A stretch of 64,000 nt of DNA from Pseudomonas asiatica (lineage in GTDB: Bacteria > Pseudomonadota > Gammaproteobacteria > Pseudomonadales > Pseudomonadaceae): the NCBI RefSeq assembly GCF_040214835.1, contig NZ_CP157874.1, positions 1,244,001-1,308,000 on the forward strand. Reading direction: 5' to 3'. Within the stretch, counting starts at the first letter, position 1, and every line of letters starts with the position of its first letter. Below are positions 46,855-58,029 of the stretch, piece by piece. The translations under genes and the position numbers were made by a program. The notes under the pieces are model-generated. The model saw only the letters and a list, made by a program, of their open reading frames with translations. It had not been told where the DNA came from and made no database searches.

Positions 46855-47328
46855 ATGCGTATTGGCCACGGCTACGATGTGCACCGTTTCTGCGACGGTG
46901 ATTTCATTACCCTGGGCGGGGTGCGTATCCCCCACAAATACGGCCTCCTGGCCCACTCCGATGGCGACGTGCTGCTGCACGCCCTGAGCGATGCCTTGCT
47001 TGGCGCGGCGGCGCTGGGTGACATCGGCAAACACTTCCCCGACACCGATCCACAGTTCAAGGGCGCCGACAGCCGGGTGCTGCTGCGCCATGTAGTCGGC
47101 ATCGTCCAGGCCAAGGGCTGGAAGGTCGGCAACATCGACGCCACCATCGTCGCCCAGGCCCCGAAGATGGCCCCGCACATCGAGACCATGCGCAAGCTGA
47201 TCGCCGAAGACCTGCAGGTCGAACTCGACCAGGTCAACGTCAAGGCTACCACCACCGAGAAGCTCGGCTTCACCGGCCGCGAGGAGGGCATCGCCGTGCA
47301 TTCGGTAGCCCTGCTGCTGCCAGCATGA
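46855..47328 (+). CDS. ispF: 2-C-methyl-D-erythritol 2,4-cyclodiphosphate synthase
   Basis: IspF cyclises CDP-ME 2-phosphate to the cyclodiphosphate in the MEP pathway. The metal ligands D8 and H10 (GYDVHRF) and the His in [11 protein letters not shown] are visible. The length is 157 aa. The N-terminus matches the family exactly, so the start is firm even though no ribosome binding site is obvious: the bases before it belong to a hairpin and T run. It overlaps truD by four bases. Confidence 0.96.
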   Translation: MRIGHGYDVHRFCDGDFITLGGVRIPHKYGLLAHSDGDVLLHALSDALLGAAALGDIGKHFPDTDPQFKGADSRVLLRHVVGIVQAKGWKVGNIDATIVAQAPKMAPHIETMRKLIAEDLQVELDQVNVKATTTEKLGFTGREEGIAVHSVALLLPA

Positions 47329-48370
47329 CCGAGTTGGAACTGCTGGGCCCGCGCGCATCGGGCGAACCACTGGGTACCGCCGTCCTCAAGGCGGTGGCCG
47401 AGGATTTCCAGGTCGACGAAGTACTGGACATCCCCCTGTCGGGCCAGGGCGAGCACCTGTGGCTGTGGGTCGAGAAGCGTGATCTGAACACCGAGGAGGC
47501 GGCCCGCCGCCTGGCCCGTGCCGCTGGGGTGCCGGTGCGCACGATCAGCTACGCCGGCCTCAAGGACCGCCAGGCCCTGACCCGCCAGTGGTTCAGCCTG
47601 CACCTGCCCGGCAAGGCCGACCCGGACCTGTCTCGTGCCGAGGATGCCAGCCTGCGTGTGCTCAAGCAGGTGCGCCACCAGCGCAAGCTGCAGCGCGGTG
47701 CGCATTCGGCCAACGGCTTCACGCTGCGCCTGACTGCCCTGGCTGCCGATCACCAGGCGGTGGATGCGCGCCTGGAACAGCTCAAGCAGCACGGTGTGCC
47801 GAATTATTTCGGCACCCAGCGCTTCGGCCACGGTGGCGGCAACGTGCACGACGCTCTCGATTGGGCCGCACGCAAGGCCCTGCCCGAACAGCGCAACGTG
47901 CGTTCGCGGTTGCTCTCGGCCGGGCGCAGCTACCTGTTCAACCAGGTGCTGGCAGCCCGTGTTGCCGACGGCAGCTGGGCGCGTGCGCAGGTGGGCGACC
48001 TGTTGGCGTTCACCACGAGTCGTAGCTTCTTTCCTGCTGGGGAGTCGGAATGTTCCGATCCTCGGCTGGCGATCCTTGACCTGCATCCGACCGGCCCGCT
48101 GTGGGGGGCAGGCGATTCGCCGGCTACGGGGAGTACTGCGCAACAAGAGGATGCGATCGCCGCACGGCAGCCGGCACTTTGCCAGTGGCTGGCCTTGGCG
48201 GGCATGGATCACGAACGACGCATTCTGCGGCTCCCTATTGGCGGTCTTACGTGGCATTATCCGGAGCCTGATATCCTGCAACTGGAATTCGTCCTTCCGG
48301 CCGGATGCTTCGCCACCGTGGTGGTGCGCGAAGTCGTGGATCTGGTGTCGGCGGGGCAGACGGACAGCTC

Positions 48371-48383
<13 letters not shown>
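47325..48383 (+). CDS. truD: tRNA pseudouridine(13) synthase TruD
   Basis: TruD makes pseudouridine 13 in tRNA-Glu. The catalytic D81 is in the motif [16 protein letters not shown], and [12 protein letters not shown] is the second conserved block. The length is 352 aa. The start overlaps the ispF stop, and the 3' end overlaps surE by 13 bases, so ispF-truD-surE-pcm form a tightly coupled operon. Confidence 0.95.
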
Positions 48384-49794
<1,411 letters not shown>

Positions 49795-50014
49795 ACACTG
49801 CTGGTTCGAGCCGCGCGATATTTTTACGCCAGCACCGAATTCTTGCAGCAACGCCCTGTCTATCTGGCGGGGTGAAGCGCTAGCGCACAGCGTGTGCCAT
49901 GGCTTTGCAGCAGTCTTTCACCAACCCTGCCAATGCGGGCGGGCTTGGTTATAATTGCAATAATATTGCATTTCTTGTCTTCATATCGTTTTCGGCACCA
50001 TGAGGGGAGCGCGG

Positions 50015-50872
50015 GTGGGTCACACAGTCATTCGGCAGCGCAAGGACGGGTCGGGTTTCACGCTTCTGGTGATTGCACTGGCCATGGGCACGCTACTGGT
50101 GGGTTGCTCGAGCACCAGCAGCAACAGCGCGCGGGTGGTCGACCGCAATAACACCGTGCCCAAGCGCCCGGCGGTAACCACCGGGCAGTACATCGTCAAA
50201 CCTGGCGATACGCTGTTCTCCATTGCCTTCCGTTATGGCTGGGACTACAAGGAACTGGCTGCGCGCAACGGCATCGCGGCGCCTTACACCATTCGCCCGG
50301 GGCAAGCGATTCGTTTCAGCAGCGGCTCTACCGGCAGCACCACGGTGGTGTCCAGCCCGTCGTCGTCGAGCAAGACCACGGTCATCCGGCGGCCTGTGGG
50401 CAGTACCAGCACACCCCCTGCCAGTACCAGCAAACCGGCCACGCCGACAGCCTCCAGCAGCGCCCCGGTGGTCGCCACGGTGCCTGCCGCGGAGCGCGCG
50501 GTAGGCGGCTGGACCTGGCCTGCCAATGGCGTGCTGATTGGAAAATTCGCTTCAAACGGTAGTTTGAATAAAGGCATTGATATCGCCGGTGATTTGGGAC
50601 AGCCTGTTTTTGCTGCGTCTGATGGTGCAGTGGTGTACGCCGGGAGTGGCTTGAGGGGCTACGGCGAACTGATCATCATCAAGCACAGCGATACCTACGT
50701 CAGTGCCTACGGCCATAACCGCAGGCTGTTGGTTCGGGAGGGGCAGCAGGTCAAGGCAGGGCAGTCGATTGCTGAAATGGGGTCCACGGGCACAGATCGG
50801 GTGAAGCTGCATTTCGAGATTCGCCGCCAGGGCAAACCCGTCGATCCGCTCCAGTTCCTGCCACGTCGTTGA
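50015..50872 (+). CDS. nlpD: Lipoprotein NlpD (amidase activator, LytM domain)
   Basis: NlpD is an outer-membrane lipoprotein that activates the cell-separation amidase AmiC. It has a lipobox with Cys31 (LLVGCSS), a LysM domain (about 50-95, YIVKPGDTLFSIAFRYGW), a Thr/Ser/Pro-rich linker and a C-terminal M23/LytM domain. Two zinc-ligand positions are lost: the first motif reads NKGID and the last KLHFE in place of HxGxD and HLHFE. It therefore acts without peptidase activity. The GTG at 50015 is preferred (GGGGAG upstream); an ATG 15 bases earlier is possible. The rpoS promoter is known to lie within nlpD in pseudomonads. Confidence 0.92.
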   Translation: MGHTVIRQRKDGSGFTLLVIALAMGTLLVGCSSTSSNSARVVDRNNTVPKRPAVTTGQYIVKPGDTLFSIAFRYGWDYKELAARNGIAAPYTIRPGQAIRFSSGSTGSTTVVSSPSSSSKTTVIRRPVGSTSTPPASTSKPATPTASSSAPVVATVPAAERAVGGWTWPANGVLIGKFASNGSLNKGIDIAGDLGQPVFAASDGAVVYAGSGLRGYGELIIIKHSDTYVSAYGHNRRLLVREGQQVKAGQSIAEMGSTGTDRVKLHFEIRRQGKPVDPLQFLPRR

Positions 50873-50949
50873 CCGTTGTACCCGGCCTGTTCCTGTGATG
50901 TAGAGGGGACAGGCTCCAGCGCTGCCAGGGAGATAGGTGCCGCTCGAGT

Positions 50950-50972
50950 CTGAGTTCGAACTCAGCAAAGGA
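50950..50972 (+). promoter_or_regulatory. rpoS leader palindrome next to the ribosome binding site
   Basis: The 16-base self-complementary CTGAGTTCGAACTCAG (50950-50965) ends one base before the AAAGGA ribosome binding site (50967-50972) of rpoS. Upstream in the same 108-base gap are GGA motifs (GGGGAC near 50917, AGGGAG near 50930). Confidence 0.5.
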
Positions 50973-50980
50973 CTATAACA

Positions 50981-51988
50981 ATGGCTCTCAGTAAAGAAGT
51001 GCCGGAGTTTGACATCGACGATGACCTGCTTCTGATGGAGACGGGTATCGTTTTGGAAACGGATGTGGTGTCAGACGAACCTGCTGTATCTTCGGTTCGG
51101 ACGAGGGCCAAGTCGGGCTCTTCGCTCAAGCAACACAAGTATATCGATTACAGCCGGGCGCTCGATGCCACCCAGTTGTATCTCAACGAGATCGGATTCT
51201 CGCCTCTGCTTTCGCCGGAAGAGGAAGTGCATTTTGCGCGCCTGTCGCAAAAGGGCGACCCTGCCGGCCGCAAGCGCATGATCGAAAGCAACCTGCGCCT
51301 GGTTGTAAAAATTGCCCGTCGTTACGTGAACCGCGGCCTGTCGCTGCTCGACCTGATCGAGGAGGGCAACCTGGGGTTGATCCGTGCCGTCGAGAAGTTC
51401 GACCCGGAGCGTGGTTTCCGGTTCTCGACCTATGCGACCTGGTGGATTCGCCAGACCATCGAGCGGGCAATCATGAACCAGACCCGCACCATTCGCCTGC
51501 CGATCCACGTGGTCAAGGAACTGAACGTCTACCTGCGCGCTGCGCGCGAGCTGACCCAGAAACTGGACCACGAACCCTCGCCAGAAGAAATCGCCACGCT
51601 GCTGGAGAAACCGGTCGCCGAGGTCAAGCGCATGCTGGGCCTGAACGAGCGGGTGTCTTCGGTGGATGTGTCGCTCGGTCCGGACTCGGACAAGACCCTG
51701 CTCGATACCCTGACCGACGACCGCCCGACCGACCCGTGCGAACTGCTGCAGGATGACGACCTGTCGCAGAGCATCGACCAATGGCTGGGCGAGTTGACCG
51801 ACAAGCAGCGTGAAGTGGTGGTGCGCCGCTTTGGCCTGCGCGGGCATGAAAGCAGCACCCTGGAAGATGTCGGCCTGGAGATTGGCCTGACCCGTGAGCG
51901 GGTGCGGCAGATCCAAGTCGAGGGGCTCAAGCGTTTGCGTGAGATCCTCGAGAAGAACGGCCTGTCCAGTGAGTCGTTGTTCCAGTAG
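50981..51988 (+). CDS. rpoS: RNA polymerase sigma factor RpoS (sigma-38)
   Basis: RpoS directs transcription of stationary-phase and stress genes. The sigma-70 family regions are in order: 1.2 (about 58-90), 2 (100-170, with [29 protein letters not shown] core and YATWWIRQ), 3 (180-255) and 4 (270-325, with the [14 protein letters not shown] helix-turn-helix). The length of 335 aa matches Pseudomonas RpoS. It is intact, with no frameshift of the kind often seen in laboratory strains. Translation may be affected by the leader hairpin and GGA motifs upstream. Confidence 0.97.
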   Translation: MALSKEVPEFDIDDDLLLMETGIVLETDVVSDEPAVSSVRTRAKSGSSLKQHKYIDYSRALDATQLYLNEIGFSPLLSPEEEVHFARLSQKGDPAGRKRMIESNLRLVVKIARRYVNRGLSLLDLIEEGNLGLIRAVEKFDPERGFRFSTYATWWIRQTIERAIMNQTRTIRLPIHVVKELNVYLRAARELTQKLDHEPSPEEIATLLEKPVAEVKRMLGLNERVSSVDVSLGPDSDKTLLDTLTDDRPTDPCELLQDDDLSQSIDQWLGELTDKQREVVVRRFGLRGHESSTLEDVGLEIGLTRERVRQIQVEGLKRLREILEKNGLSSESLFQ

Positions 51989-52005
51989 CGGAAGCCTGCA
52001 ACACA

Positions 52006-52034
52006 AAGCGCCCCGATGATTTCGGGGCGTTTTT
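52006..52034 (+). terminator. Terminator after rpoS
   Basis: The 8-base stem CGCCCCGA / TCGGGGCG (52009-52016 and 52022-52029) is followed by TTTTT. It lies 20 bases past the rpoS stop codon. Confidence 0.85.
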
Positions 52035-52052
52035 GTATGCCTGTTTGAATTG

Positions 52053-52156
52053 CTGGGGGCGCTGCGCGCCCCTATCGCGACACAAGGCCGCTCCTACAGG
52101 AGATCGCGTTGCCTGTAGGAGCGGCCTTGTGTCGCGACGGGCTGCAAAGCAGCCCC
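52053..52156. repeat. Inverted pair of type A REP palindromes
   Basis: GGGGGCGCTGCGCGCCCCTA followed by the TCGCGACACAAGGCCGC arm is inverted about 14 bases later (GTAGGAGCGGCCTTGTGTCG). The array lies between the rpoS terminator and the GacA site of rsmZ. Confidence 0.8.
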
Positions 52157-52192
52157 AGACATTATGTACTGCGCTACCCCAGTAACATCGCG

Positions 52193-52210
52193 TGTAAGCC
52201 TTTGCTTACT
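52193..52210 (+). promoter_or_regulatory. GacA upstream activating sequence of rsmZ
   Basis: TGTAAG-N6-CTTACT matches the GacA box consensus (TGTAAG-N6-CTTACA) with one change. It is centred about 180 bases before the expected rsmZ start, the spacing known for GacA-controlled Rsm RNAs. Confidence 0.85.
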
Positions 52211-52274
52211 TGTTCTGTCAGCCTTCTATGTACGTTTCAGTAAATCATTGTCGTATCCAGATCCTGCGTTTTCC

Positions 52275-52287
52275 CAACTCATTGAAA
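52275..52287 (-). promoter_or_regulatory. Possible IHF site in the rsmZ linker
   Basis: CAACTCATTGAAA matches the reverse of the IHF consensus (YAANNNNTTGATW) with one mismatch. It lies between the GacA site and the promoter, where IHF is reported to bind at rsmZ in other pseudomonads. Confidence 0.4.
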
Positions 52288-52348
52288 AACCTGGCTTATT
52301 CAGCTGTGAGGAAATGTGTCACCTGCAACACCCTGTGAGGTTTAGCGG

Positions 52349-52376
52349 TTGCCCGCCCGGCTCAAGTCGCTAGTAT
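52349..52376 (+). promoter_or_regulatory. rsmZ promoter
   Basis: TTGCCC (52349-52354), a 16-base spacer and TAGTAT (52371-52376) place the start of transcription near 52382. Confidence 0.65.
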
Positions 52377-52381
52377 TCGAA

Positions 52382-52516
52382 CTGTGCACAGGGACATGCA
52401 CAGGCTTTCAGGAGGAAAGCCAGGGACGTCGCAAGAGGCGATTTCATCAGGATGATGTTTGGGACAAGCAGGGACTACGGAAAAAATGTGGGCGGGTCAA
52501 ACCGCCCCTTTTTTTT
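52382..52516 (+). ncRNA. rsmZ: Small regulatory RNA RsmZ
   Basis: RsmZ titrates RsmA/RsmE (CsrA family) proteins and thereby frees target mRNAs for translation, downstream of the GacS/GacA system. About 135 nt carry eight GGA motifs, several in stem-loop positions: GGCTTT-CAGGAGG-AAAGCC (52403-52421) and CATCA-GGA-TGATG (52445-52457). The location between rpoS and fdxA is the conserved rsmZ locus. Promoter, GacA box and terminator are all present. The 581-base stretch from rpoS to fdxA has no protein gene. Exact ends are estimated. Confidence 0.88.
52490..52516 (+). terminator. rsmZ intrinsic terminator
   Basis: The stem GGGCGG-GTCAAA-CCGCCC (52490-52507) is followed by a run of eight Ts. 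Confidence 0.9.
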
Positions 52517-52530
52517 GCCCGCAGAAAACA

Positions 52531-52554
52531 AAAAAGGCCCCAAGGGGCCTTTTT
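52531..52554. terminator. Bidirectional terminator after fdxA
   Basis: GGCCCC-AA-GGGGCC is flanked by five As and five Ts, so it is symmetrical. It lies 16 bases past the fdxA stop on the minus strand and also backs up the rsmZ terminator. Confidence 0.85.
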
Positions 52555-52569
52555 CGTGTCCGGACGCTA

Positions 52570-52893
52570 TCAGCGCTCCAGGTCTGCAATCTTGCCAGTC
52601 TTGCCATCCCACTCTTCAGCGTCCGGCAGGGCGTCCTTACGCTCGGTGATGTTCGGCCAGATTTCCGCCAGTTCGGCGTTCAGCTCGATGAAGTTCTCCA
52701 TGCCCGCAGGCACTTCGTCTTCCGAGAAGATGGCTTGCGCTGGGCATTCCGGCTCGCACAGAGCGCAGTCGATGCACTCGTCCGGGTGGATGACCAGGAA
52801 GTTCGGGCCTTCGTAGAAGCAGTCCACCGGGCAGACTTCCACGCAGTCGGTGTATTTGCATTTGATGCAGTTGTCGGTGACGACGAAGGTCAT
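52570..52893 (-). CDS. fdxA: 7Fe ferredoxin FdxA
   Basis: This small cytosolic electron carrier has one [3Fe-4S] and one [4Fe-4S] cluster, 107 aa. By alignment with the Azotobacter ferredoxin I pattern, C9, C17 and C50 hold the 3Fe cluster and C21, C40, C43 and C46 the 4Fe cluster; C12 and C25 are extra. A strong GAGGAGAG ribosome binding site precedes it. It is transcribed towards rsmZ and is downstream of mutS with a 140-base gap. The redox partner is unknown. Confidence 0.94.
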   Translation of the reverse strand: MTFVVTDNCIKCKYTDCVEVCPVDCFYEGPNFLVIHPDECIDCALCEPECPAQAIFSEDEVPAGMENFIELNAELAEIWPNITERKDALPDAEEWDGKTGKIADLER

Positions 52894-53033
52894 TTCTAAT
52901 TCTCTCCTCAGGCGACGGCGGCGGCCCTTCCTCTCAGGGCCGCGCGGTTTGCGGGCATGTGGCTGCAGGCCAGGCTAATAACCTGCAGCACCAGCAAACC
53001 GCGGCGGATTCTACCAGCTTGTAGTGGGCGCCG

Positions 53034-55619
53034 TTATAACAGGTTCTTTAGTTGATATAGCATTTCGATAGCTTGACGCGGGGTCATGTCGTCCAGCTGC
53101 AGCTTGCCCAGCTTCTCGATGGCCGGGTGTGGCAGGCTGGCGAACAGGTCGCTCTGGTGCGGGACCTGTGGCACGTCCTTGGCCTTTTGGGCCGGGGGCT
53201 GTTCATGCGGCAGGCTGGTGGTTTCCAGCCTTGCCAAGTGTTCACGGGCACGCTGGATGACGGCCGTCGGCACGCCGGCCAGCTGCGCCACGGCCAGGCC
53301 GTAGCTCTGGCTGGCAGGGCCAGGCAGCACGTGGTGCAGGAACACGATGCGTTCGTTGTGCTCGGTGGCGTTCAGGTGCACGTTGGCCACCAGCGGCTCG
53401 CTTTCCGGCAGCACGGTGAGCTCGAAGTAGTGCGTGGCGAACAGCGTGTAGGCACGCAGCTGGGCCAGGCGCTCGGCGGCGGCCCAGGCCAGCGACAGGC
53501 CGTCGAAGGTACTGGTGCCACGGCCCACTTCGTCCATCAGCACCAGGCTGCGGTCGGTGGCGTTGTGCAGGATGTTGGCGGTTTCGCTCATCTCGACCAT
53601 GAAGGTCGAGCGGCCGCCGGCCAGGTCGTCGCTGGAGCCGATGCGGGTGAAGATGCGGTCGACCAGCGACAGTTCACAGCTGGCAGCCGGCACGAAGCTG
53701 CCGATATGCGCCAGCAGCACGATCAGGGCGGTCTGGCGCATGTAGGTGGACTTACCGCCCATGTTCGGGCCGGTGATGATCAGCATGCGCGTGCTGTTGT
53801 CCAGGCCCAGGTCGTTGGCCACGAAAGGTGTGGTCAATACCTGTTCCACCACAGGGTGGCGGCCCTGCTCGATGCGCAGGCACGGCTCATCGACGAAGCG
53901 CGGGCAGTTCAGGTCCAGGTTCAGTGCACGTTCGGCCAGGTTGCTGAGCACGTCCAGTTCGGCCAGGGCGGCGGCGCTGTCCTGCAGCGGTGCCAGGTGG
54001 CTGATCAAGGTTTCCAGCAGGGCGTCGTAGAGCATCTTTTCGCGGGCCAGGGCGCGGCTCTTGGCCGACAGGGCCTTGTCCTCGAACGCCTTCAGCTCCG
54101 GGGTGATGAAGCGCTCGGCGCCTTTCAGGGTCTGACGGCGGATGTAGTCGCCCGGGGCCTGCTCGGCCTGCTTGGTCGGCAGCTCGATGAAGTAGCCATG
54201 CACCCGGTTGTAGCCGACCTTGAGGTTGGCCAGGCCGGTGCGGGCCTTTTCCCGGGCTTCCAGGTCGATCAGGAACTGGCCGGCGTTCTCGCTGATCGCC
54301 AGCAGCTCGTCCAGCTCGTTGTCATAGCCGGCCTTGAGCACGCCGCCATCGCGGATCACCGCCGGCGGGTTGTCGATGATCGCCCGTTCCAGCAGGCTGG
54401 CCAGTTCGGGGTAGGTGCCGGTAATGGCGGCCAGGCGTGCCAGGTGCGGCGCCTCCAGCTCGGCCATGGCGTTCTGCAGCTCGGGCAGCGCGCCCAGGGC
54501 ATCGCGCAGGCGTGCCAGGTCGCGTGGGCGGGCGTTGCGCAGGCCGATACGGGCGAGAATCCGCTCGATATCGCCGATTTCCTTGAGCTGCGGCTGCAGC
54601 TTCTCGAAGCGGTAGCCGTCGAGCAGGCAGCGGATCGAATCCTGGCGTGCCTGCAGCACCTTGAGGTCGCGCAACGGGCGGTTCAACCAGCGGCTCAGCA
54701 AACGGCTGGCCATGGCGGTCTGGCAGCGGTCGATCACCGACTGCAGGGTGTTGTCACGGCCGCCGGCCAGGTTGATGTCCAGCTCCAGGTTGCGGCGGCT
54801 GGCGCCGTCGAGGATGACCGTGTCGTCCAGGCGTTCGTGGCGCAGGCTGCGCAGGTGCGGCAGGGCGGTGCGCTGGGTTTCCTTGGCGTAGATCAGCAGG
54901 CAACCGGCGGCGCCGATGGCCAGGGTCAGCTTGTCACAGCCAAAGCCCTTGAGGTCCTTGGTCGCGAACTGCTGGCACAGGGCCTTGCGCGCCGAGTCGC
55001 GGTCGAAGTCCCATGGCGCACGGCGACGGGCGCCCGGGCGTTTCTCGGCGGGCAGGTCGCGCGGCCAGTCGTCGGGGATCAGCAGCTCGACCGGGTTCAG
55101 GCGCTCGAGCTCGGCCAGCAGGTTTTCCCAGCCCTTGATCTCCTGCACGCTGAAGTTGCCACTGGTGATGTCCAGTACGGCCAGGCCGAACAGGCGCTCG
55201 TCACCGAGCAGCGCGGCAATCAGGTTGTCGCGACGCTCGTCGAGCAGGGCCTCGTCGCTGACCGTACCCGGGGTGATGATGCGCACCACCTGGCGTTCCA
55301 CCGGGCCCTTGCTGGTGGCGGGGTCGCCAATCTGCTCGCAGATCACCACCGATTCGCCGAGCTTGACCAGCTTGGCCAGGTAGCCTTCCAGCGAATGGAA
55401 CGGAATCCCGCACATGGGGATGGACTGGCCGGCTGACTGACCGCGCGCGGTCAGGGTGATGTCCAGCAGTTTTGCGGCTTTTTTCGCATCTTCGTAGAAG
55501 ATCTCGTAGAAGTCGCCCATGCGGTAGAACATCAGCTGGTCCGGGTGCTGGTTCTTCAGCTTCCAGTACTGCTGCATCATCGGGGTGTGTGCGGAGAAGT
55601 CGGAAATTGCTTTATTCAT
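53034..55619 (-). CDS. mutS: DNA mismatch repair protein MutS
   Basis: MutS recognises mispairs and starts methyl-independent or MutL-dependent repair. The mismatch-contact F-x-E motif is at F37-Y38-E39 (RMGDFYEIF), the Walker A motif is [10 protein letters not shown] near residue 617, and [13 protein letters not shown] is the Walker B and signature region. The length is 861 aa. The ATG at 55619 is preferred over a TTG just before it; no strong ribosome binding site is seen. It is intact, so the strain is not a mutS mutator. Confidence 0.97.
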   Translation of the reverse strand: MNKAISDFSAHTPMMQQYWKLKNQHPDQLMFYRMGDFYEIFYEDAKKAAKLLDITLTARGQSAGQSIPMCGIPFHSLEGYLAKLVKLGESVVICEQIGDPATSKGPVERQVVRIITPGTVSDEALLDERRDNLIAALLGDERLFGLAVLDITSGNFSVQEIKGWENLLAELERLNPVELLIPDDWPRDLPAEKRPGARRRAPWDFDRDSARKALCQQFATKDLKGFGCDKLTLAIGAAGCLLIYAKETQRTALPHLRSLRHERLDDTVILDGASRRNLELDINLAGGRDNTLQSVIDRCQTAMASRLLSRWLNRPLRDLKVLQARQDSIRCLLDGYRFEKLQPQLKEIGDIERILARIGLRNARPRDLARLRDALGALPELQNAMAELEAPHLARLAAITGTYPELASLLERAIIDNPPAVIRDGGVLKAGYDNELDELLAISENAGQFLIDLEAREKARTGLANLKVGYNRVHGYFIELPTKQAEQAPGDYIRRQTLKGAERFITPELKAFEDKALSAKSRALAREKMLYDALLETLISHLAPLQDSAAALAELDVLSNLAERALNLDLNCPRFVDEPCLRIEQGRHPVVEQVLTTPFVANDLGLDNSTRMLIITGPNMGGKSTYMRQTALIVLLAHIGSFVPAASCELSLVDRIFTRIGSSDDLAGGRSTFMVEMSETANILHNATDRSLVLMDEVGRGTSTFDGLSLAWAAAERLAQLRAYTLFATHYFELTVLPESEPLVANVHLNATEHNERIVFLHHVLPGPASQSYGLAVAQLAGVPTAVIQRAREHLARLETTSLPHEQPPAQKAKDVPQVPHQSDLFASLPHPAIEKLGKLQLDDMTPRQAIEMLYQLKNLL

Positions 55620-55878
55620 CAAGGGCTTAGAAAGTAGGTCTCAATATTGTGGGGCAAATTGGGGCGTTCTGTGTTGCACGCGCGACGCCGAGACCCACCG
55701 GATTTTCAAGCCGCATAGGTTAACACGGCTACCCGGCAGGCTGTACCTGCGATATTCCGCCCGGCGCCGCTGCCGTGGCCGGTAGCGGCCTGGAACAAGT
55801 GATGTGCGAGACCGAAGCGGGCGCCCACCCCACCTCACCAAGATGCTAGGGTAGAAGCCTGCCTCCAAGGAGCCCGAC

Positions 55879-56361
55879 ATGGACCCGATCACCACGCTTG
55901 CCACCCGCCTGGGTGAACACCTGCGCCGCTTCAACGCGCAGGTGACCACCGCCGAATCCTGCACCGGTGGCGGCATCGCCGAGGCCATCACCCGCGTGCC
56001 CGGCAGCTCGGCCTGGTTCGAGGCTGGGTACGTGACCTATTCCAACACCCAGAAAACCCGTCAACTGGAAGTGCCCGCGGCGTTGTTCAGCCAGGTTGGC
56101 GCGGTCAGCCAGGAAGTGGTCGAAGCCATGGTCCGCGGCGCCCAGGCCGCCAGCGGCGCGCGCTTTGCCGTGGCGGTGAGCGGCGTGGCCGGGCCGGACG
56201 GTGGTTCGCCGGCCAAACCGGTGGGCACCGTGTGGCTGGCCTGGGGCGACGGCAACCATGTGTTCAGCGAGCGGCGCCAGTTCGACGGCGACCGCGAGGC
56301 GGTGCGCCGACAGACGGTGATCGCCGCGTTAGACGGCTTGTTACAGCTTGGTGCCGAGTAA
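55879..56361 (+). CDS. pncC: Nicotinamide-nucleotide amidohydrolase PncC (CinA C-terminal type)
   Basis: PncC deamidates NMN to nicotinate mononucleotide in NAD salvage. The protein (160 aa) is the stand-alone CinA C-terminal domain. The catalytic serine is S27 in [13 protein letters not shown], with [19 protein letters not shown] the second signature. AGGAG lies upstream of the ATG. It is often annotated cinA and is kept next to recA in many gamma-proteobacteria. The preceding 259 bases hold the mutS promoter region and no gene. Confidence 0.94.
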   Translation: MDPITTLATRLGEHLRRFNAQVTTAESCTGGGIAEAITRVPGSSAWFEAGYVTYSNTQKTRQLEVPAALFSQVGAVSQEVVEAMVRGAQAASGARFAVAVSGVAGPDGGSPAKPVGTVWLAWGDGNHVFSERRQFDGDREAVRRQTVIAALDGLLQLGAE

Positions 56362-56388
56362 ATCGACGACAGGGGTTTGCGCGGGCGC

Positions 56389-56424
56389 TTGCCTGTGGAA
56401 TAATACTGGCTACTTATACAGGTA
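56389..56424 (+). promoter_or_regulatory. recA promoter with LexA (SOS) box
   Basis: ACTGGCTACTTATACAGGTA (56405-56424) contains CTG-N10-CAG, the LexA-binding core. A possible -35 is TTGCCT (56389-56394), so LexA would cover the -10 region. It lies 40 bases before the recA ATG. Confidence 0.85.
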
Positions 56425-56464
56425 TTCCGGCCGTCAGGGCCAAGTCGAACACGTGAGGATTTCA

Positions 56465-57532
56465 ATGGACGACAACAAGAAGCGCGCCTTGGCTGCGGCC
56501 CTGGGTCAGATCGAACGCCAATTCGGCAAGGGCGCCGTCATGCGCATGGGCGACCACGAGCGCCAGGCTATCCCTGCCATCTCCACCGGCTCGCTGGGCC
56601 TGGACATTGCCCTGGGCATCGGCGGCCTGCCAAAAGGCCGTATCGTCGAGATCTACGGCCCGGAATCCTCGGGTAAGACCACGCTGACCCTGTCGGTCAT
56701 CGCCGAAGCCCAGAAAAACGGCGCGACCTGCGCCTTCGTCGACGCCGAACACGCCCTCGACCCCGAGTACGCCGGCAAGCTGGGCGTCAACGTCGACGAC
56801 CTGCTGGTTTCGCAGCCGGACACCGGCGAACAGGCCCTGGAAATCACCGACATGCTGGTGCGTTCCAACGCTGTTGACGTGATCATCGTCGACTCCGTGG
56901 CTGCTCTGGTACCGAAGGCCGAGATCGAAGGCGAGATGGGCGACATGCACGTGGGCCTGCAGGCGCGCCTGATGTCCCAGGCGCTGCGCAAGATCACCGG
57001 TAACATCAAGAACGCCAACTGCCTGGTCATCTTCATCAACCAGATCCGTATGAAGATTGGCGTGATGTTCGGCAGCCCGGAAACCACCACCGGTGGTAAC
57101 GCCCTGAAGTTCTACGCCTCGGTGCGTCTGGATATCCGCCGTACCGGCGCGGTCAAGGAAGGCGACGAGGTGGTCGGTAGCGAAACCCGCGTCAAGATCG
57201 TCAAGAACAAGGTTTCGCCGCCATTCCGTCAGGCCGAGTTCCAGATCCTCTACGGCAAGGGTATCTACCGTAACGGCGAGATCATTGACCTGGGTGTTTC
57301 CCAAGGCCTGGTCGAGAAGTCCGGTGCCTGGTACGCCTACCAGGGCAACAAGATCGGTCAAGGCAAGGCAAACGCTGCCAAGTACCTGGCTGAGAACCCG
57401 GCTATTGGTGCCGAGATCGAGAAGCAGATTCGCGAGAAGCTGCTGACCTCTGGTGCTGTTGCGGCTGCTGGTAAGGCTGCTGCTGCCGAAGCCGATGCCG
57501 ATGACATGGCCGACGCTGACGCCGGTTATTGA
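56465..57532 (+). CDS. recA: Recombinase RecA
   Basis: RecA forms filaments on single-stranded DNA, drives homologous recombination and triggers LexA self-cleavage. Walker A is GPESSGKTT at residues 65-73, and the L1/L2 loops ([15 protein letters not shown] and [13 protein letters not shown]) are present. The acidic Ala-rich C-terminus ([15 protein letters not shown]) is typical. The length is 355 aa. The start at 56465 is certain from family alignment. It is SOS-controlled through the LexA box and is followed after 21 bases by recX. Confidence 0.98.
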   Translation: MDDNKKRALAAALGQIERQFGKGAVMRMGDHERQAIPAISTGSLGLDIALGIGGLPKGRIVEIYGPESSGKTTLTLSVIAEAQKNGATCAFVDAEHALDPEYAGKLGVNVDDLLVSQPDTGEQALEITDMLVRSNAVDVIIVDSVAALVPKAEIEGEMGDMHVGLQARLMSQALRKITGNIKNANCLVIFINQIRMKIGVMFGSPETTTGGNALKFYASVRLDIRRTGAVKEGDEVVGSETRVKIVKNKVSPPFRQAEFQILYGKGIYRNGEIIDLGVSQGLVEKSGAWYAYQGNKIGQGKANAAKYLAENPAIGAEIEKQIREKLLTSGAVAAAGKAAAAEADADDMADADAGY

Positions 57533-57553
57533 TTGCGCGGTAGATAGCCGAAC

Positions 57554-58024
57554 ATGTCCGCCGTACTCGACACCCCCGTCGCCATTCGGCGGACAGCCAT
57601 GGACCTGCTCGCGCGACGTGAGCACGGTCGCGTCGAGCTGACGCGCAAGTTGCGTCAGCGCGGCGCTTCGGACGAGCTGATCGAGCCTGAACTCGACCGG
57701 CTCGCCGAAGAAGGGTTGCTTAGCGAAGCCCGTTACCTCGAAAGTTTCATCCGGTACCGTTCCAGCTCCGGCTACGGCCCTGCGCGTATTCGCGAAGAGC
57801 TAGGCCAGCGCGGTTTGGCGCGTGCTGATATCGAGCAGGCGCTACGCGAGAGCGAGGTGGATTGGGGCGAGCGCATGCGTGACGTTTGGCAGCGCAAGTT
57901 TGCTGGTCAGCGCCCGCAAGATCCCCGCAGCCGTGCCCAGCAGACCCGGTTTCTGGCTTACCGGGGTTTCCCCATGGACATGATCGGCCGTCTGCTGAGT
58001 GGTCGTGATATCGACGACTACTGA
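57554..58024 (+). CDS. recX: Regulatory protein RecX
   Basis: RecX caps and destabilises RecA filaments. It has 156 aa and tandem three-helix repeats, with [18 protein letters not shown] and [14 protein letters not shown] as family landmarks. It lies directly after recA and is almost certainly cotranscribed at a lower level. Confidence 0.94.
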   Translation: MSAVLDTPVAIRRTAMDLLARREHGRVELTRKLRQRGASDELIEPELDRLAEEGLLSEARYLESFIRYRSSSGYGPARIREELGQRGLARADIEQALRESEVDWGERMRDVWQRKFAGQRPQDPRSRAQQTRFLAYRGFPMDMIGRLLSGRDIDDY

Positions 58025-58029
58025 GGGCT

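Noticed and set aside
52211..52345. A small protein gene between the GacA site and rsmZ
   Set aside because: Only short frames without ribosome binding sites; the stretch fits the known regulatory linker.
53073..55436. A 787-codon open frame antisense to mutS
   Set aside because: Its composition is that of a reading-frame shadow. mutS on the other strand is complete.
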